Made by a program: the position numbers and the translations under genes
Assembly: GCA_018771605.1 (NCBI GenBank)
Contig: CP076324.1
Coordinates: forward strand, 1,341,700 to 1,405,699
DNA length: 64,000 nucleotides
Origin: Aquificota bacterium
GTDB taxonomy: Bacteria; Aquificota; Aquificia; Aquificales; Aquificaceae
Direction of reading: 5' to 3'
The notes under the pieces: model-generated
What the model was told of the DNA's origin: nothing
Databases searched by the model: none
The model's input: only the letters and a program-made list of their open reading frames with translations
Part shown: positions 7,452 through 15,436 of the stretch, piece after piece
Layout: every line of letters begins with the position of its first letter
Numbering within the stretch: position 1 is the first letter of the stretch

Positions 7452-8205
7452 TATAAGTGGGTGCCCAGTGGAGTAAACGGATGAGTCGGGCTTGTAAAAG
7501 GACCTTTCTAACCACATCCTTGGAAAGTAGTTCTTCCACATCTCCCTCCGCTACAAGGCTTCCAAGGTCCAGCACATAACCCCTTTTACACAAAAGCTTT
7601 GCGAGGTATATCTCCTGCTCCACAACCAGCAGAGATACCCCCTCCTTTGTGCTTATCTCCCTGAGGGCTTCTCCAAGCCTATCCACCACCTTTGGAGAAA
7701 GGCCCAAAGAAAGCTCATCTATCATAAGAAGCACGGGCTTTGACATGAGGGCTCTGCCTATGGAAAGCATCCTCTGAAAGCCTCCAGAGAGATCGCCAGC
7801 CAGTTTCCTTCTCACCTGTGCCAGCTCTGGAAAGAAGTGATAGATCTTTTCCAACCTCTCTTTAAAATCCCTCCTCTTTGTATATGCGCCAAGCGTAAGG
7901 TTTTCTTCAACGGTCATATCCAGAAAGAGGTTTTTTGTATCGCTTGCCAAAGCTATGCCAAGCTTTAACCTATCATAAGGGCTAACCTCAGATATGTCCC
8001 TGTCCTTAAACCTTATACTTCCCTTCCATGGCTTGAGAAGTCCCGCTATGGTTTTCAAAAGAGTGCTTTTCCCAGAGCCATTAGACCCAAATACCACCAC
8101 CGACTCTCCTTCATAAAGCACCATGTTTATCTCCTTTAGAACCAGCATGTCACCGTAGCCTACGCTTAGGTCCTCAACCTTCAAAAGCAAGGTGTCCTTC
8201 TCCAA
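7393..8205 (-). CDS. livF: Branched-chain amino acid/amide ABC transporter ATPase LivF, with foreign C-terminal tail
   Basis: LivF is one of the two ATPases of a branched-chain amino acid, amide or urea importer. Walker A is GSNGSGKST, the ABC signature LSGGFQRM and Walker B VLLMIDE. Family members end near VRKAYLG; here the frame continues from VVRKVLL for about 35 residues into the direct and inverted repeats (THPFSMLKSFENQAFA at the end). The normal stop codon was probably lost when the repeat region inserted. The core domain is complete, so function is likely kept. The start at 8205 overlaps livG by 32 bases. It is the last gene of the livK-H-M-G-F operon. Confidence 0.9.
   Translation of the reverse strand: MEKDTLLLKVEDLSVGYGDMLVLKEINMVLYEGESVVVFGSNGSGKSTLLKTIAGLLKPWKGSIRFKDRDISEVSPYDRLKLGIALASDTKNLFLDMTVEENLTLGAYTKRRDFKERLEKIYHFFPELAQVRRKLAGDLSGGFQRMLSIGRALMSKPVLLMIDELSLGLSPKVVDRLGEALREISTKEGVSLLVVEQEIYLAKLLCKRGYVLDLGSLVAEGDVEELLSKDVVRKVLLQARLIRLLHWAPTYTSTTHPFSMLKSFENQAFA
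7431..7496. repeat. Tandem 23-bp direct repeat with 20-bp spacer
   Basis: Two copies differing at one base (core AAACGGATGAGTCG) occupy 7431-7453 and 7474-7496, a 43-bp period. The first copy forms part of the right arm of the inverted repeat at 7332-7451. Both copies are read through by the C-terminal extension of LivF. Confidence 0.75.
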
Positions 8206-8893
8206 GATAAGCCCTCCTTACCTCTTGATCCTGCGCCATACCCTCCAAGCTTCCATCATACACTATCCTTCCCCCATGAAGAACCACAACCCTATCCACA
8301 AGACCAAAAAGAGCCTTAAGCACATGCTCCACCATAAGTATGCTAATGCCCTCTTCTTTTAGTTCTTTTAAAAGGCTTTGAATCTCTTTTATGGATGCTG
8401 GGTTTAAGCCTGCAAAGACCTCATCAAGCAAAAGTAAGCTTGGCTTAAGCGCCAAAGCCCTTGCCAGCTCAAGCCTCTTCCTTTGGGCTAAGGAGAGCTC
8501 CCCGCCCTTTTTACTTCTTAGCTCATATAACCCTACCCTTTTGAGAAGTTCCTCCACCTCAGCATCCTTTTCTGCATGATGGCATGCTATCTGTATATTC
8601 TCCCAAAGGGTAAGGTTCCAAAAGGGTCTTGGAATTTGAAAGGTCCTTCCTATACCAAGCCTTGCCCTTCTGTAGGGTGGTAAACCACTTATATCAATAC
8701 CTTTAAAGCGCAATGCGCCAGAGTCCTGTCTTGTTATACCAGATATGATGTTTAAAAGGGTGGTCTTGCCAGAGCCGTTTGGCCCCAATAGTCCAACCAC
8801 TTCCCCCCTCTTTACACTAAGGTTTACACAATCCAAAACCAGGTTACCACCGTAAGATTTTTTAACATCTACCACCTCTAAGACCTTTTCCAT
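8174..8893 (-). CDS. livG: Branched-chain amino acid/amide ABC transporter ATPase LivG
   Basis: LivG is the second ATPase of the importer. The 239-residue protein begins MEKVLEVVDVKKSYGG at the ATG of 8891-8893; the open frame extends further upstream but that part lies inside livM and is not protein-like. Walker A is GPNGSGKTT, the signature region LSLAQRKRLELARAL and Walker B LLLLDEVFAGLNP, all as in LivG. It overlaps livM by 16 bases and livF by 32, consistent with translational coupling. The substrate is set by the binding protein LivK and cannot be deduced here. Confidence 0.92.
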   Translation of the reverse strand: MEKVLEVVDVKKSYGGNLVLDCVNLSVKRGEVVGLLGPNGSGKTTLLNIISGITRQDSGALRFKGIDISGLPPYRRARLGIGRTFQIPRPFWNLTLWENIQIACHHAEKDAEVEELLKRVGLYELRSKKGGELSLAQRKRLELARALALKPSLLLLDEVFAGLNPASIKEIQSLLKELKEEGISILMVEHVLKALFGLVDRVVVLHGGRIVYDGSLEGMAQDQEVRRAYLGEGHLAFEG

Positions 8894-9765
8894 ACAAACC
8901 CCCTTGGAAAGAAGAGTATAAGTAAAACTATGGCAATGCCAAGAAGAAGGCCATGAAGCATAAGGAACTTGCTCCAAAGCAATTCAAAAAGCATCTCAAA
9001 GAAAAAGGACCAAAGGAGAGGACCATAGGTGGGAAGGGATAGGGAAAGGGTGAGTATGAAGAAGGTCTTTACCGACAGCATGGGATTAAAAAGGGTTGAG
9101 GCATCCACATAGGCATTCCAAAAGGAAAAAACACCTCCAGTTAAACCAAGGAAGAAAGCCATAACCATAAAGGCAATAGACCTATATAACACAGCGTTTA
9201 TACCCACGCTAAGGGCTGTGGTCTCATCCTCCCTTATAGCTTTCATGGTAAGCCCAAGCCTTGACCTATCAAGGAAAAGGGTAAGCATCAAGAGAGTTAA
9301 AAGTAAGGTAAGGAAGGAATAAAAGGCGATGAGGTTAGAATATTCAGGAAGGTTGAAGGCTATTCCCTTTGTGCCTCCTGTTATTTCAAGGTTTTGGGCA
9401 AGCTCCATCAAACACAGTTGAAAGGCTAAGGTAGCTATAGCAAAGTAGTGGCTTTTTAACCTCATAAGGATGGGAGAGATAAGGAGGGAGAGAATAAGAG
9501 AAGATAAGCCTCCAAGCAAAAGGGATAAAAGAAGGGGAGTTGAATGATTGTAAAGGATAGAAAAGGTGTAGGCTCCAAAACCAAAGAAGGCTACGCCTCC
9601 AAAGGCTGGATAGCCAAGGAAATGGAAGAGAAGGTTATGGGAGTAGGAGAGGCAGGATAAAAAGATGAAGGCTGTCAAAAGGCGAAGCCAATAAGGATTT
9701 ATCTGAAGGGGTAAAACAAAGAGAAGAAGGATTAAGAAAAGGAGTATTAAATCAGCCTTTCTCAT
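8878..9765 (-). CDS. livM: Branched-chain amino acid/amide ABC transporter permease LivM
   Basis: This 295-residue, very hydrophobic protein with about eight to nine membrane segments is the LivM permease half. The GYPAFGGVAFFGFGAYTFSI stretch (about residues 52-71) and the AIREDETTALSVGIN cytoplasmic loop (about 178-192), which contacts the ATPases, are characteristic. It ends in RGFVWKRS inside the livG start and overlaps the livH end by 14 bases. The start at 9765 (MRKADLILLF) agrees with this overlap. Confidence 0.9.
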   Translation of the reverse strand: MRKADLILLFLILLLFVLPLQINPYWLRLLTAFIFLSCLSYSHNLLFHFLGYPAFGGVAFFGFGAYTFSILYNHSTPLLLSLLLGGLSSLILSLLISPILMRLKSHYFAIATLAFQLCLMELAQNLEITGGTKGIAFNLPEYSNLIAFYSFLTLLLTLLMLTLFLDRSRLGLTMKAIREDETTALSVGINAVLYRSIAFMVMAFFLGLTGGVFSFWNAYVDASTLFNPMLSVKTFFILTLSLSLPTYGPLLWSFFFEMLFELLWSKFLMLHGLLLGIAIVLLILFFPRGFVWKRS

Positions 9766-10624
9766 GGTACTTTATGCCAAAAAGTCCTCTTGGCCTTATG
9801 GTAAGGAAGGCAATCAAAAGCATGAGAGAAACCACATCCTTCCAGTCCTCTCCTAAGTAAAAGCCAGAGAAGACTTCAAAAAGGGATAAAATAAAGCTAC
9901 CAAAGGCAAGCCCGCTTACACTCCCAAGCCCTGCAATAACGCATATTAAAAAAGCCCTTATGGTAAGCCAGCCGGACTCAAAGGGTGTAAAGCCTTGAAG
10001 CATAGCATAAAAACTACCAGAAAACAGGGCAAGCCCTATGGCAATGCCCGTGCTTATCATAAAAACCCTCTTGGGCTTTATTCCACAAAGCTGAGCGCCC
10101 ACTGGGTCCAAAGAGACAGCCCTTATAGCCCTGCCGGTCCATGAGTACCTTAGGAAGGTATAAAGGGCAAAAAGGGAGATTAAAGAAAAGAAAAAGACCA
10201 GAAGCCTATTAAGTGGAAGGATAAGGTCTGCGATAAAAAGGGAGAAGTTCTCAAAGGGTAGGCTTATAGACCTTATGTCCGCTTTGAATATAAGGTTTAA
10301 AAGGTTGGTAATAACCACATCAAAGCCAAAGGTAAGCACAAGTATGGTAAAGGGTTCATAACCCATAAGCCGGTTTACAAAGAGGGCTTGAAAGAAAAGC
10401 CCAAGGAGAAAGCCAAGGATAAATATGAGAGGAAGGAAAAGCAAAACATCAAAGCCTGACATGTATATCATGTATGAAAGATAGGCTCCAAGGATTATAA
10501 AGGACCCATAGGCCAAGTTTATTATGCCAGTTACACCCCACATTAAAGAAAAGCCCACAGAGAGGACGGTATAAAAGCCAGAAAGCAAAAGGGCATCCAA
10601 AAACAGCTGAAAGACTATTTCCAT
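9752..10624 (-). CDS. livH: Branched-chain amino acid/amide ABC transporter permease LivH
   Basis: LivH is the partner permease. The 290-residue protein has about eight membrane segments; SVGFSLMWGVTGIINLAYGS near the N-terminus and the RAIRAVSLDPVGAQLCGI cytoplasmic loop are typical of LivH. It overlaps the livK end by 10 bases and the livM start by 14. Together LivH and LivM form the membrane channel for the substrate captured by LivK. Confidence 0.9.
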   Translation of the reverse strand: MEIVFQLFLDALLLSGFYTVLSVGFSLMWGVTGIINLAYGSFIILGAYLSYMIYMSGFDVLLFLPLIFILGFLLGLFFQALFVNRLMGYEPFTILVLTFGFDVVITNLLNLIFKADIRSISLPFENFSLFIADLILPLNRLLVFFFSLISLFALYTFLRYSWTGRAIRAVSLDPVGAQLCGIKPKRVFMISTGIAIGLALFSGSFYAMLQGFTPFESGWLTIRAFLICVIAGLGSVSGLAFGSFILSLFEVFSGFYLGEDWKDVVSLMLLIAFLTIRPRGLFGIKYHEKG

Positions 10625-11790
10625 AAAGGCTTAGGATATATAGGTTCAGCCTCTTTCATAGGATATACGGTTATATGACGCCCCTTCTGTATCTGAATGA
10701 TAGCCATGGGCTTTGTGTTTATCTTACCGGTAGAGTCAAAGCCCACAGGGCCAAAGAGGGTTTCTACCTTGTTTTTTGTAAGAGCTTCCCTTACCTTGGG
10801 AACTTCAAGGCTTTTTGCCTTCTCTATGGCTTTTTGGAAGACTATGCCAGCGGCCACAGCTCCTGCCACATGATACTCTGGGTCCTCCTTAAACCTTTCC
10901 CTATAGAGCTTTACAAAGTTTTGCGTATTTCCAAAGACTGGGTCCTTGTAGTTTAAAGCAGGACTCCACTGCACTGGGCCAAATATTCCTTCCGCATCCT
11001 CTCCGAGGGACTTTACAAAAGCTGGCAGGGCAGGTCCAACGGTCAAACCAAGGAACTTTGGATTTACCCTAAACTGTTTTAGCTGCTTTACCAATAGAAC
11101 AGAGTCTGCAAAGTGGCCAGATCCTATTATTATGTCTGGTCTTTGAAGTCTTACCTTCTGAATAAGGCTGGAAAGGTCTTGTGCCTCCTTGGGATAACCT
11201 TCAAAAAGAACCACTTTAAGGCCTTTTTTCTGGGCGTGTTCATAAGCCCCCTGAGCTGCATCTTGGGCGAATATGTCCTTTTCATAAACTATGGCTATAG
11301 TCTTAAGATTTCTGTCTAAGGTGGTAGCAAGCTCCACAAGGTCTCTTCCATAGTTGGGTGCTATGGTGTAAAGCCCAAATATATTTTTGTATCCCTTTTC
11401 GTATATGTCGCTGGAGGCTCCACCAGCTTGAACCATAAGGGCTCCATACTTTTCCACTATGGGAGCTGCTGCAAAAACCTGAGCACTTCCATAGGGTCCA
11501 AGGATAAACCTTATACCATCTTGGACTATAAGCCTTTCCACAAGCCTGGCTGTGGTAGTAGGGTCGCTCTGGTCATCGTAATAAACTATATCAACCTTAT
11601 AATGCCTATCACCTACCTTTATGCCACCCTGCTCGTTCACCTTTTCCTTCCAAAGCTCATAACCACTCTTTAAAAGCTGTCCCTCCTTGGCAAGCTTTCC
11701 CGTCAGAGAAACCGCTGCACCAAATTTTATAACCTCCTGCGCTCCCACAAGCCCTAAAAGCGTCAATAAAAGAAAGATTATGTACCTCAT
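10615..11790 (-). CDS. livK: Periplasmic substrate-binding protein of Liv-type ABC transporter
   Basis: The mature part is a type I periplasmic-binding fold (VIKFGAAVSLTGKLAKEG, then GGIKVGDRHYKVDIVYYDDQ) of the branched-chain amino acid/amide/urea family. I place the start at ATG 11790 because MRYIIFLLLTLLGLVGAQ is a clean signal peptide, cut after about residue 18; the open frame reaches 11880 but the extra 30 codons run through a repeat. The product is 391 residues. It is the first gene of the livKHMGF operon. No Shine-Dalgarno sequence is seen; a TATAAAAT box lies about 8-10 bases upstream. Ligand could be leucine/valine, short amides or urea. Confidence 0.88.
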   Translation of the reverse strand: MRYIIFLLLTLLGLVGAQEVIKFGAAVSLTGKLAKEGQLLKSGYELWKEKVNEQGGIKVGDRHYKVDIVYYDDQSDPTTTARLVERLIVQDGIRFILGPYGSAQVFAAAPIVEKYGALMVQAGGASSDIYEKGYKNIFGLYTIAPNYGRDLVELATTLDRNLKTIAIVYEKDIFAQDAAQGAYEHAQKKGLKVVLFEGYPKEAQDLSSLIQKVRLQRPDIIIGSGHFADSVLLVKQLKQFRVNPKFLGLTVGPALPAFVKSLGEDAEGIFGPVQWSPALNYKDPVFGNTQNFVKLYRERFKEDPEYHVAGAVAAGIVFQKAIEKAKSLEVPKVREALTKNKVETLFGPVGFDSTGKINTKPMAIIQIQKGRHITVYPMKEAEPIYPKPLWK

Positions 11791-11802
11791 AGTTATTAAT
11801 TT

Positions 11803-11977
11803 TATACGCCGGGTGAGAAATTCGTCCTTTGTAGTGGCAGGTTTTAAACCTGTCAGATTATAAAACATCGTGCGGGTCAAAGACCAGCCACTTTTACATT
11901 GCTCGTCTCATTTATTTTTTTAACAAAAAGGCATAATGGCATCACCGTTGCTTAATTAATTTCTCACCCAACGTGTA
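11803..11977. repeat. MITE-like inverted repeat, or paired operator, between livK and the parB-like gene
   Basis: The arms 11803-11822 and 11958-11977 match in 17 of 20 bases (core AATTTCTCACCC) and face each other 135 bases apart. Inside is a 10-bp hairpin at 11835-11855 (TGGCAGGTTT, its complement and one G-T pair) and a small GGTC-AAA-GACC hairpin at 11875-11885. Total size and nested hairpins fit a miniature mobile element. Alternatively the two arms are a shared operator, since each sits just upstream of a divergent -10 box. Confidence 0.55.
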
Positions 11978-11982
11978 AAGGT

Positions 11983-11988
11983 TATAAT
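11983..11988 (+). promoter_or_regulatory. -10 box upstream of the parB-like gene
   Basis: A perfect TATAAT lies 31 bases before the ATG at 12020 and just after the right arm of the inverted repeat. No convincing -35 hexamer is seen at normal spacing. Confidence 0.5.
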
Positions 11989-12019
11989 ATTTTTTTAAAA
12001 CTACGCAAGAGTGTGTAGG

Positions 12020-12799
12020 ATGAGGTTTAGGGAACCTATTAAGGGCTTAGAACTGGAGTTTGCCATAGTGCCAGAGAGCAAGATAGTTATACCATCTATT
12101 CAGCGTGAATTATCGGATGCACACATAAAAAGACTTATGGAGTCTATGGAGAAGATAGGCTTTGTGGAACCTTTAACAGTAGTTCCAACAGAAGATGGAT
12201 ACTATGAGGTTATAAACGGACAGCACAGGTTTGAAGCTGGGAGAAGGCTTGGCATGTCAGAATTTCCGGTCATCATCCTGCCAGCCTCTGCCAAAGACTA
12301 TATAATAGCCCTCAACGTAGAAAAGGTGCCATCACTAAAGGACAAGGCTCATCAAGCCTATGAGATATTTATGTCTTATCTCCAAAAGGAACCATCTTTG
12401 ATGGAGTACAAGCTTGAGAAGTTTGTGGAAGAAGCCTATCTTATAACACTCGGCTTTGTTGTAGACAAAATAGGAGATAAGAAGTTCCCAGGCTATGCTT
12501 TTGAAAAGGTCCTCAAGAAGGTAGACTTTTTCCTTGATTTTCCCTTGGAGTCTGCAAAGGAAGAGAGGGAAAAGAGGGCAGAGGTTTTAATGTCTGCAAA
12601 AGATGTGCTAAACAGAAGATATGAAGAATTGGGGCTAAAAAACGCCCTTCAGAAGGAAGCCATAGTTTCAAAGGCCTTCCAGATGGAGTATGGAAAGTAT
12701 GTAAGAAACATAAGCGATGATTTTTATACTGTCTTTGAAAGGCTCATGTCTGCCATGGAAAAGGTCACCTTTGAGGAAGGAGAATTGGAAGAGTTTTAG
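12020..12799 (+). CDS. ParB N-terminal-domain protein
   Basis: The 259-residue protein starts with a ParB/Srx-type fold. Its ParB box is INGQHRFEAGRRLG (near residues 70-83), preceded by IVIPSIQRELSDAHIKRLME, which corresponds to the DNA- or nucleotide-binding N-terminal domain of chromosome-partition ParB. The rest is helical with charged segments and is not recognised, and the classical helix-turn-helix and dimer domain of Spo0J/ParB are not evident. No parA is adjacent, so this is probably not the chromosomal ParB; similar proteins act as regulators or CTP switches. The ATG at 12020 is preferred over GTG 12011. It overlaps the next, convergent gene by 4 bases. Confidence 0.75.
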   Translation: MRFREPIKGLELEFAIVPESKIVIPSIQRELSDAHIKRLMESMEKIGFVEPLTVVPTEDGYYEVINGQHRFEAGRRLGMSEFPVIILPASAKDYIIALNVEKVPSLKDKAHQAYEIFMSYLQKEPSLMEYKLEKFVEEAYLITLGFVVDKIGDKKFPGYAFEKVLKKVDFFLDFPLESAKEEREKRAEVLMSAKDVLNRRYEELGLKNALQKEAIVSKAFQMEYGKYVRNISDDFYTVFERLMSAMEKVTFEEGELEEF

Positions 12800-13533
12800 A
12801 ATCTAAGGGGTATATATTTCCTTACCCTTCGCACCTGCTCCTTTTCCACACTTACTTGAAGTATGCTGTCTCCTTTTTCAGAAAAGGCAAGCACCTCTCC
12901 CCAAGGGCTATATATGGCAGAATGCCCGGCATACTCCTCCTCTCCCACCCTTCCCCAAGCGTTGGAAAGCATCAAAAAGGATTGATTTTCTATGGCCCTC
13001 GCACGGGATAAGGCTTTAAGGTGTTCCTTTCTTTTCTCACCCCACATGGAAGGCACTATTAAAATATCTGCATCTCTTAAGCTTTGCGAAAGTTCAGGAA
13101 ACCTTAACTCAAAGCATATGAGAATGCCCAGCTTTGCCTTATAGCTTTCAAAGACTGTATTTTCTATGCCTGGAGTAAAGTGTTTTGGCTCTTCATACAA
13201 AGGAAATAGCTTTATCTTGTGCCTTATACCTATTATTTTACCCTTTTCCACCAAAATGGCCGAGTTGTAGATCTTTCCTTCAAGCTTTAAAGGGTATGTG
13301 CCTACAAGGGTGAGGTCCCTCTCAAAAGAGAGCCTTTTTATCTCTTCCAACACATCCTCTGTCTTTTCCGCATGCTTGTCTAAGTTTTCATAGTCAAAGC
13401 CACACTGCCACATCTCTGGCAAGGCCACTATGGAGCCTTCCTTTATGTATTTGAGCAGATCCAACACCTTGGAAAGATTTTCCTCCACCTTTCCAAAGGC
13501 TGGCCTGTATTGGACTACCGCAAGGTTTAACAT
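12796..13533 (-). CDS. Carbon-nitrogen hydrolase (nitrilase/omega-amidase family)
   Basis: This 245-residue enzyme hydrolyses non-peptide C-N bonds. The catalytic triad is complete: Glu40 (VALPEMW), Lys106 (GIRHKIKLF) and Cys140 (LGILICFELRFPE). Length and motif context are closest to the omega-amidase/predicted amidohydrolase branch, which acts on deaminated glutamine or glutathione; the exact substrate is unknown. A TATATT box 8 bases before the ATG on the minus strand suggests a leaderless start. The gene is divergent from tRNA-Ser and convergent with the ParB-like gene. Confidence 0.88.
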   Translation of the reverse strand: MLNLAVVQYRPAFGKVEENLSKVLDLLKYIKEGSIVALPEMWQCGFDYENLDKHAEKTEDVLEEIKRLSFERDLTLVGTYPLKLEGKIYNSAILVEKGKIIGIRHKIKLFPLYEEPKHFTPGIENTVFESYKAKLGILICFELRFPELSQSLRDADILIVPSMWGEKRKEHLKALSRARAIENQSFLMLSNAWGRVGEEEYAGHSAIYSPWGEVLAFSEKGDSILQVSVEKEQVRRVRKYIPLRF

Positions 13534-13543
13534 GCTATTGGAA

Positions 13544-13549
13544 TATAAT
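13544..13549 (+). promoter_or_regulatory. -10 box of the tRNA-Ser transcription unit
   Basis: TATAAT lies 9 bases before the tRNA 5' end. The same short AT-rich stretch contains the presumed -10 box of the divergent amidase gene. Confidence 0.55.
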
Positions 13550-13558
13550 TATAGGATA

Positions 13559-13646
13559 GGCGAGGTGCCGGAGTGGACGAACGGGGCGGTCTCGAAAATC
13601 GCTGTGGGTTCAAAGCCCACCGGGGGTTCGAATCCCTCCCTCGCCG
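13559..13646 (+). tRNA. tRNA-Ser(CGA)
   Basis: The cloverleaf is complete. The acceptor stem GGCGAGG (13559-13565) pairs with CCTCGCC (13639-13645), the anticodon stem GCGGT/ATCGC holds the loop CTCGAAA, giving anticodon CGA for UCG. There is a long variable arm (GTGGGTTCAAAGCCCAC) as required for class II serine tRNAs, and the T loop is TTCGAAT. The CCA end is not encoded. The discriminator is G. A coding gene starts only 12 bases after its 3' end. Confidence 0.95.
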
Positions 13647-13658
13647 TAGGAGAAGATT

Positions 13659-14234
13659 ATGAGCTACCTTGTAAGAGAATTAAAGCCAACCTTTGAAAGG
13701 CTGATAGAGCCATTGGTAGATTTACTTAATAAACTTGGCACCACTCCAAATCTTATAACCATACTTGGTCTTTTGCTTGTAGCCATAGGCTCTCTTTTCC
13801 TCTACCTTGGCCAAAACTTCATAAGCTTTATCTTTTTACTTTTGGGTGCTTTGTGCGATGCCATAGACGGTAGCCTTGCAAGGCGTCTTGGTAAAAATTC
13901 GCCCTTTGGTGCCTTCTTTGACTCTCTTATGGACAGAGTTTCCGATGCCCTTCCCTTTATAGCCATATCCCTATCTTCGGAAGATAAAGTGCTTTCCCTT
14001 TTTTCCATGCTTGCTATGGTTTTTTCTTACACTGTTAGTTATGCAAGAGCAAGAGCTGAGGGGCTTGGCTATGAGCTAAAGGTTGGTGCTTTTGAAAGAC
14101 CAGAAAGGTGGATAGTCCTTCTTTTGGGCATTGCCCTTGACATGGTTTTACTTGCGGTATTAATCATAGCCATAGGTTCTCTTTTCACCACCCTTCAAAG
14201 AGCCTATATTTTTATGAAAATTCAAAGGAGGTAG
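13659..14234 (+). CDS. CDP-alcohol phosphatidyltransferase family membrane protein
   Basis: Enzymes of this family transfer a phosphatidyl group from CDP-diacylglycerol to an alcohol in phospholipid synthesis. The signature Dx2DGx2ARx8Gx3Dx3D is intact as DAIDGSLARR, then GAFFDSLMDRVSD (about residues 67-95). Total length is 191 residues with about five to six membrane helices. The acceptor alcohol (glycerol phosphate, inositol phosphate, serine) cannot be read from the motif. The gene lies 12 bases downstream of tRNA-Ser with AGGAGA before the ATG, so it is probably co-transcribed with the tRNA. A second member is at 48519-49142. Confidence 0.88.
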   Translation: MSYLVRELKPTFERLIEPLVDLLNKLGTTPNLITILGLLLVAIGSLFLYLGQNFISFIFLLLGALCDAIDGSLARRLGKNSPFGAFFDSLMDRVSDALPFIAISLSSEDKVLSLFSMLAMVFSYTVSYARARAEGLGYELKVGAFERPERWIVLLLGIALDMVLLAVLIIAIGSLFTTLQRAYIFMKIQRR

Positions 14235-14237
14235 GAC

Positions 14238-14675
14238 ATGCTTCCAAAGGATCTTGTGGAGCTAATGCGTAATCTCGGGGTTTTCCCCGTGGTGCTTTGC
14301 ACGGTAGATAAAGATGGAAACCCTCATTTGACCTTTATAACCTGGGTATATCCTGTAGATGATAAAACCATAAGGATAGCCCTTAGTTCCAACGCCAAAA
14401 GTGCCAAAAATATGCTTCAAACGAGCACTGTTAGCCTTATGCTTATAGCCCAAGATAAGGCATTAGCATGTTATGGAAAGGCAAGCATGATAAAAGATAG
14501 GATAGATGAGGTAAAATTCCCCGTTTCTGTCTTTGAGGTGGAGATATACAACATAGAAAACAACCTTTTCCCTGGTGGTACCATAACTGGCACCATACCC
14601 TTTATGCATACGGGGGACCTTCAAAAAGCTGGTGAGCTGGACCAGCTGGTGCTGGATGCACTAAGAAGCTTATGA
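14238..14675 (+). CDS. Pyridoxamine-phosphate-oxidase-like FMN-binding protein
   Basis: The 145-residue protein has the split-barrel pattern of the PNPOx-like superfamily: FPVVLCTVDKDGNPHLTFIT in the first strands, followed by IRIALSSNAKSAKNML. Members bind FMN, F420 or haem; which one is not clear. It starts 3 bases after the preceding gene with AAAGGAGG upstream, and overlaps the ABC ATPase gene by 4 bases, so the four genes from tRNA-Ser to the ATPase form one unit. Its physiological substrate is unknown. Confidence 0.75.
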   Translation: MLPKDLVELMRNLGVFPVVLCTVDKDGNPHLTFITWVYPVDDKTIRIALSSNAKSAKNMLQTSTVSLMLIAQDKALACYGKASMIKDRIDEVKFPVSVFEVEIYNIENNLFPGGTITGTIPFMHTGDLQKAGELDQLVLDALRSL

Positions 14676-15436
14676 AGAGCATAGTAAGAGTTGAGAACTT
14701 ACGCCTTAACATAAACGGAAGGGAGATTTTAAAAGACATAAGCTTTGAGGTTTATGAAGGTGAGATATTTACCATACTGGGTGGTAGCGGAAGCGGGAAG
14801 ACTACAATTACCAAGTGTTTGGTGGGTCTATACAGGCCCACCTCTGGCAAGGTGGAAGTTTTTGGAAAGGAAGTACCCAAACTAAGCCAGCTTGAGCTTG
14901 ATAGAATAAGGAAGGATATAGGCTACGTTTTTCAGGGTGCTGCACTTTTTGATAGCTTAAGGGTTTGGGAGAACGTGGTATTTTATTACTTGGAGCATGA
15001 AAAGGTAGAAGATGAAAGGCTTAGGGAGATGGCTCAAAAGTACCTAAGCATGGTGGGCCTCTCGAAAGAGCACCTTAATATGTACCCCTCCGAGCTTTCA
15101 GGTGGTATGAAAAAGAGAGTAGGTATAGCAAGAGCTATAGCGACGGAGCCAAAGCTTATAATCTATGATGAACCCACTTCAGGCCTTGATCCCATAACCA
15201 GCAGGCTCATAGATGAGCTCATTGTAAGCCTCAGAGATAAAACAAACTCCACAGCCATAGTGGTGTCTCATGATCTTGTGTCCGCCTTTTCCATATCAGA
15301 CCGTATACTCATACTAAAGGAGGGTGAGCTGGTTCAAATAGGAACAAGAGAAGAAATATTAAACTCCAGTATTCCCTTTGTAAGAGAGTTTATAAAAAAG
15401 GGGCTAGGGGACCTTCAGGTAGCCAAAAGTGGATAG
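14672..15436 (+). CDS. ABC transporter ATPase, MlaF-like
   Basis: The 254-residue protein is a cytoplasmic ABC ATPase: Walker A GGSGSGKTT, signature LSGGMKKRVGIARAIATEP and Walker B KLIIYDEPTSGLDP. The GGMKKRVG signature is typical of MlaF/Mkl ATPases that energise phospholipid trafficking between membranes. No permease (MlaE) or MCE-domain (MlaD) gene is adjacent, so its partners must be elsewhere. Co-location with a CDP-alcohol transferase and cyclopropane synthase supports a lipid role. It overlaps the convergent cfa gene by 22 bases. Confidence 0.85.
   Translation: MKSIVRVENLRLNINGREILKDISFEVYEGEIFTILGGSGSGKTTITKCLVGLYRPTSGKVEVFGKEVPKLSQLELDRIRKDIGYVFQGAALFDSLRVWENVVFYYLEHEKVEDERLREMAQKYLSMVGLSKEHLNMYPSELSGGMKKRVGIARAIATEPKLIIYDEPTSGLDPITSRLIDELIVSLRDKTNSTAIVVSHDLVSAFSISDRILILKEGELVQIGTREEILNSSIPFVREFIKKGLGDLQVAKSG

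Noticed and set aside
7431-7496. Possible minimal CRISPR array (two 23-bp repeats with a 20-bp spacer)
   Set aside because: Only two repeats, a short unit, and no cas genes in the window; one repeat is part of an inverted repeat and both are within the livF reading frame.
11881-12010. N-terminal extension of livK up to 11880
   Set aside because: The additional 30 codons run through the hairpins of the repeat element, and the signal peptide starts at 11790.
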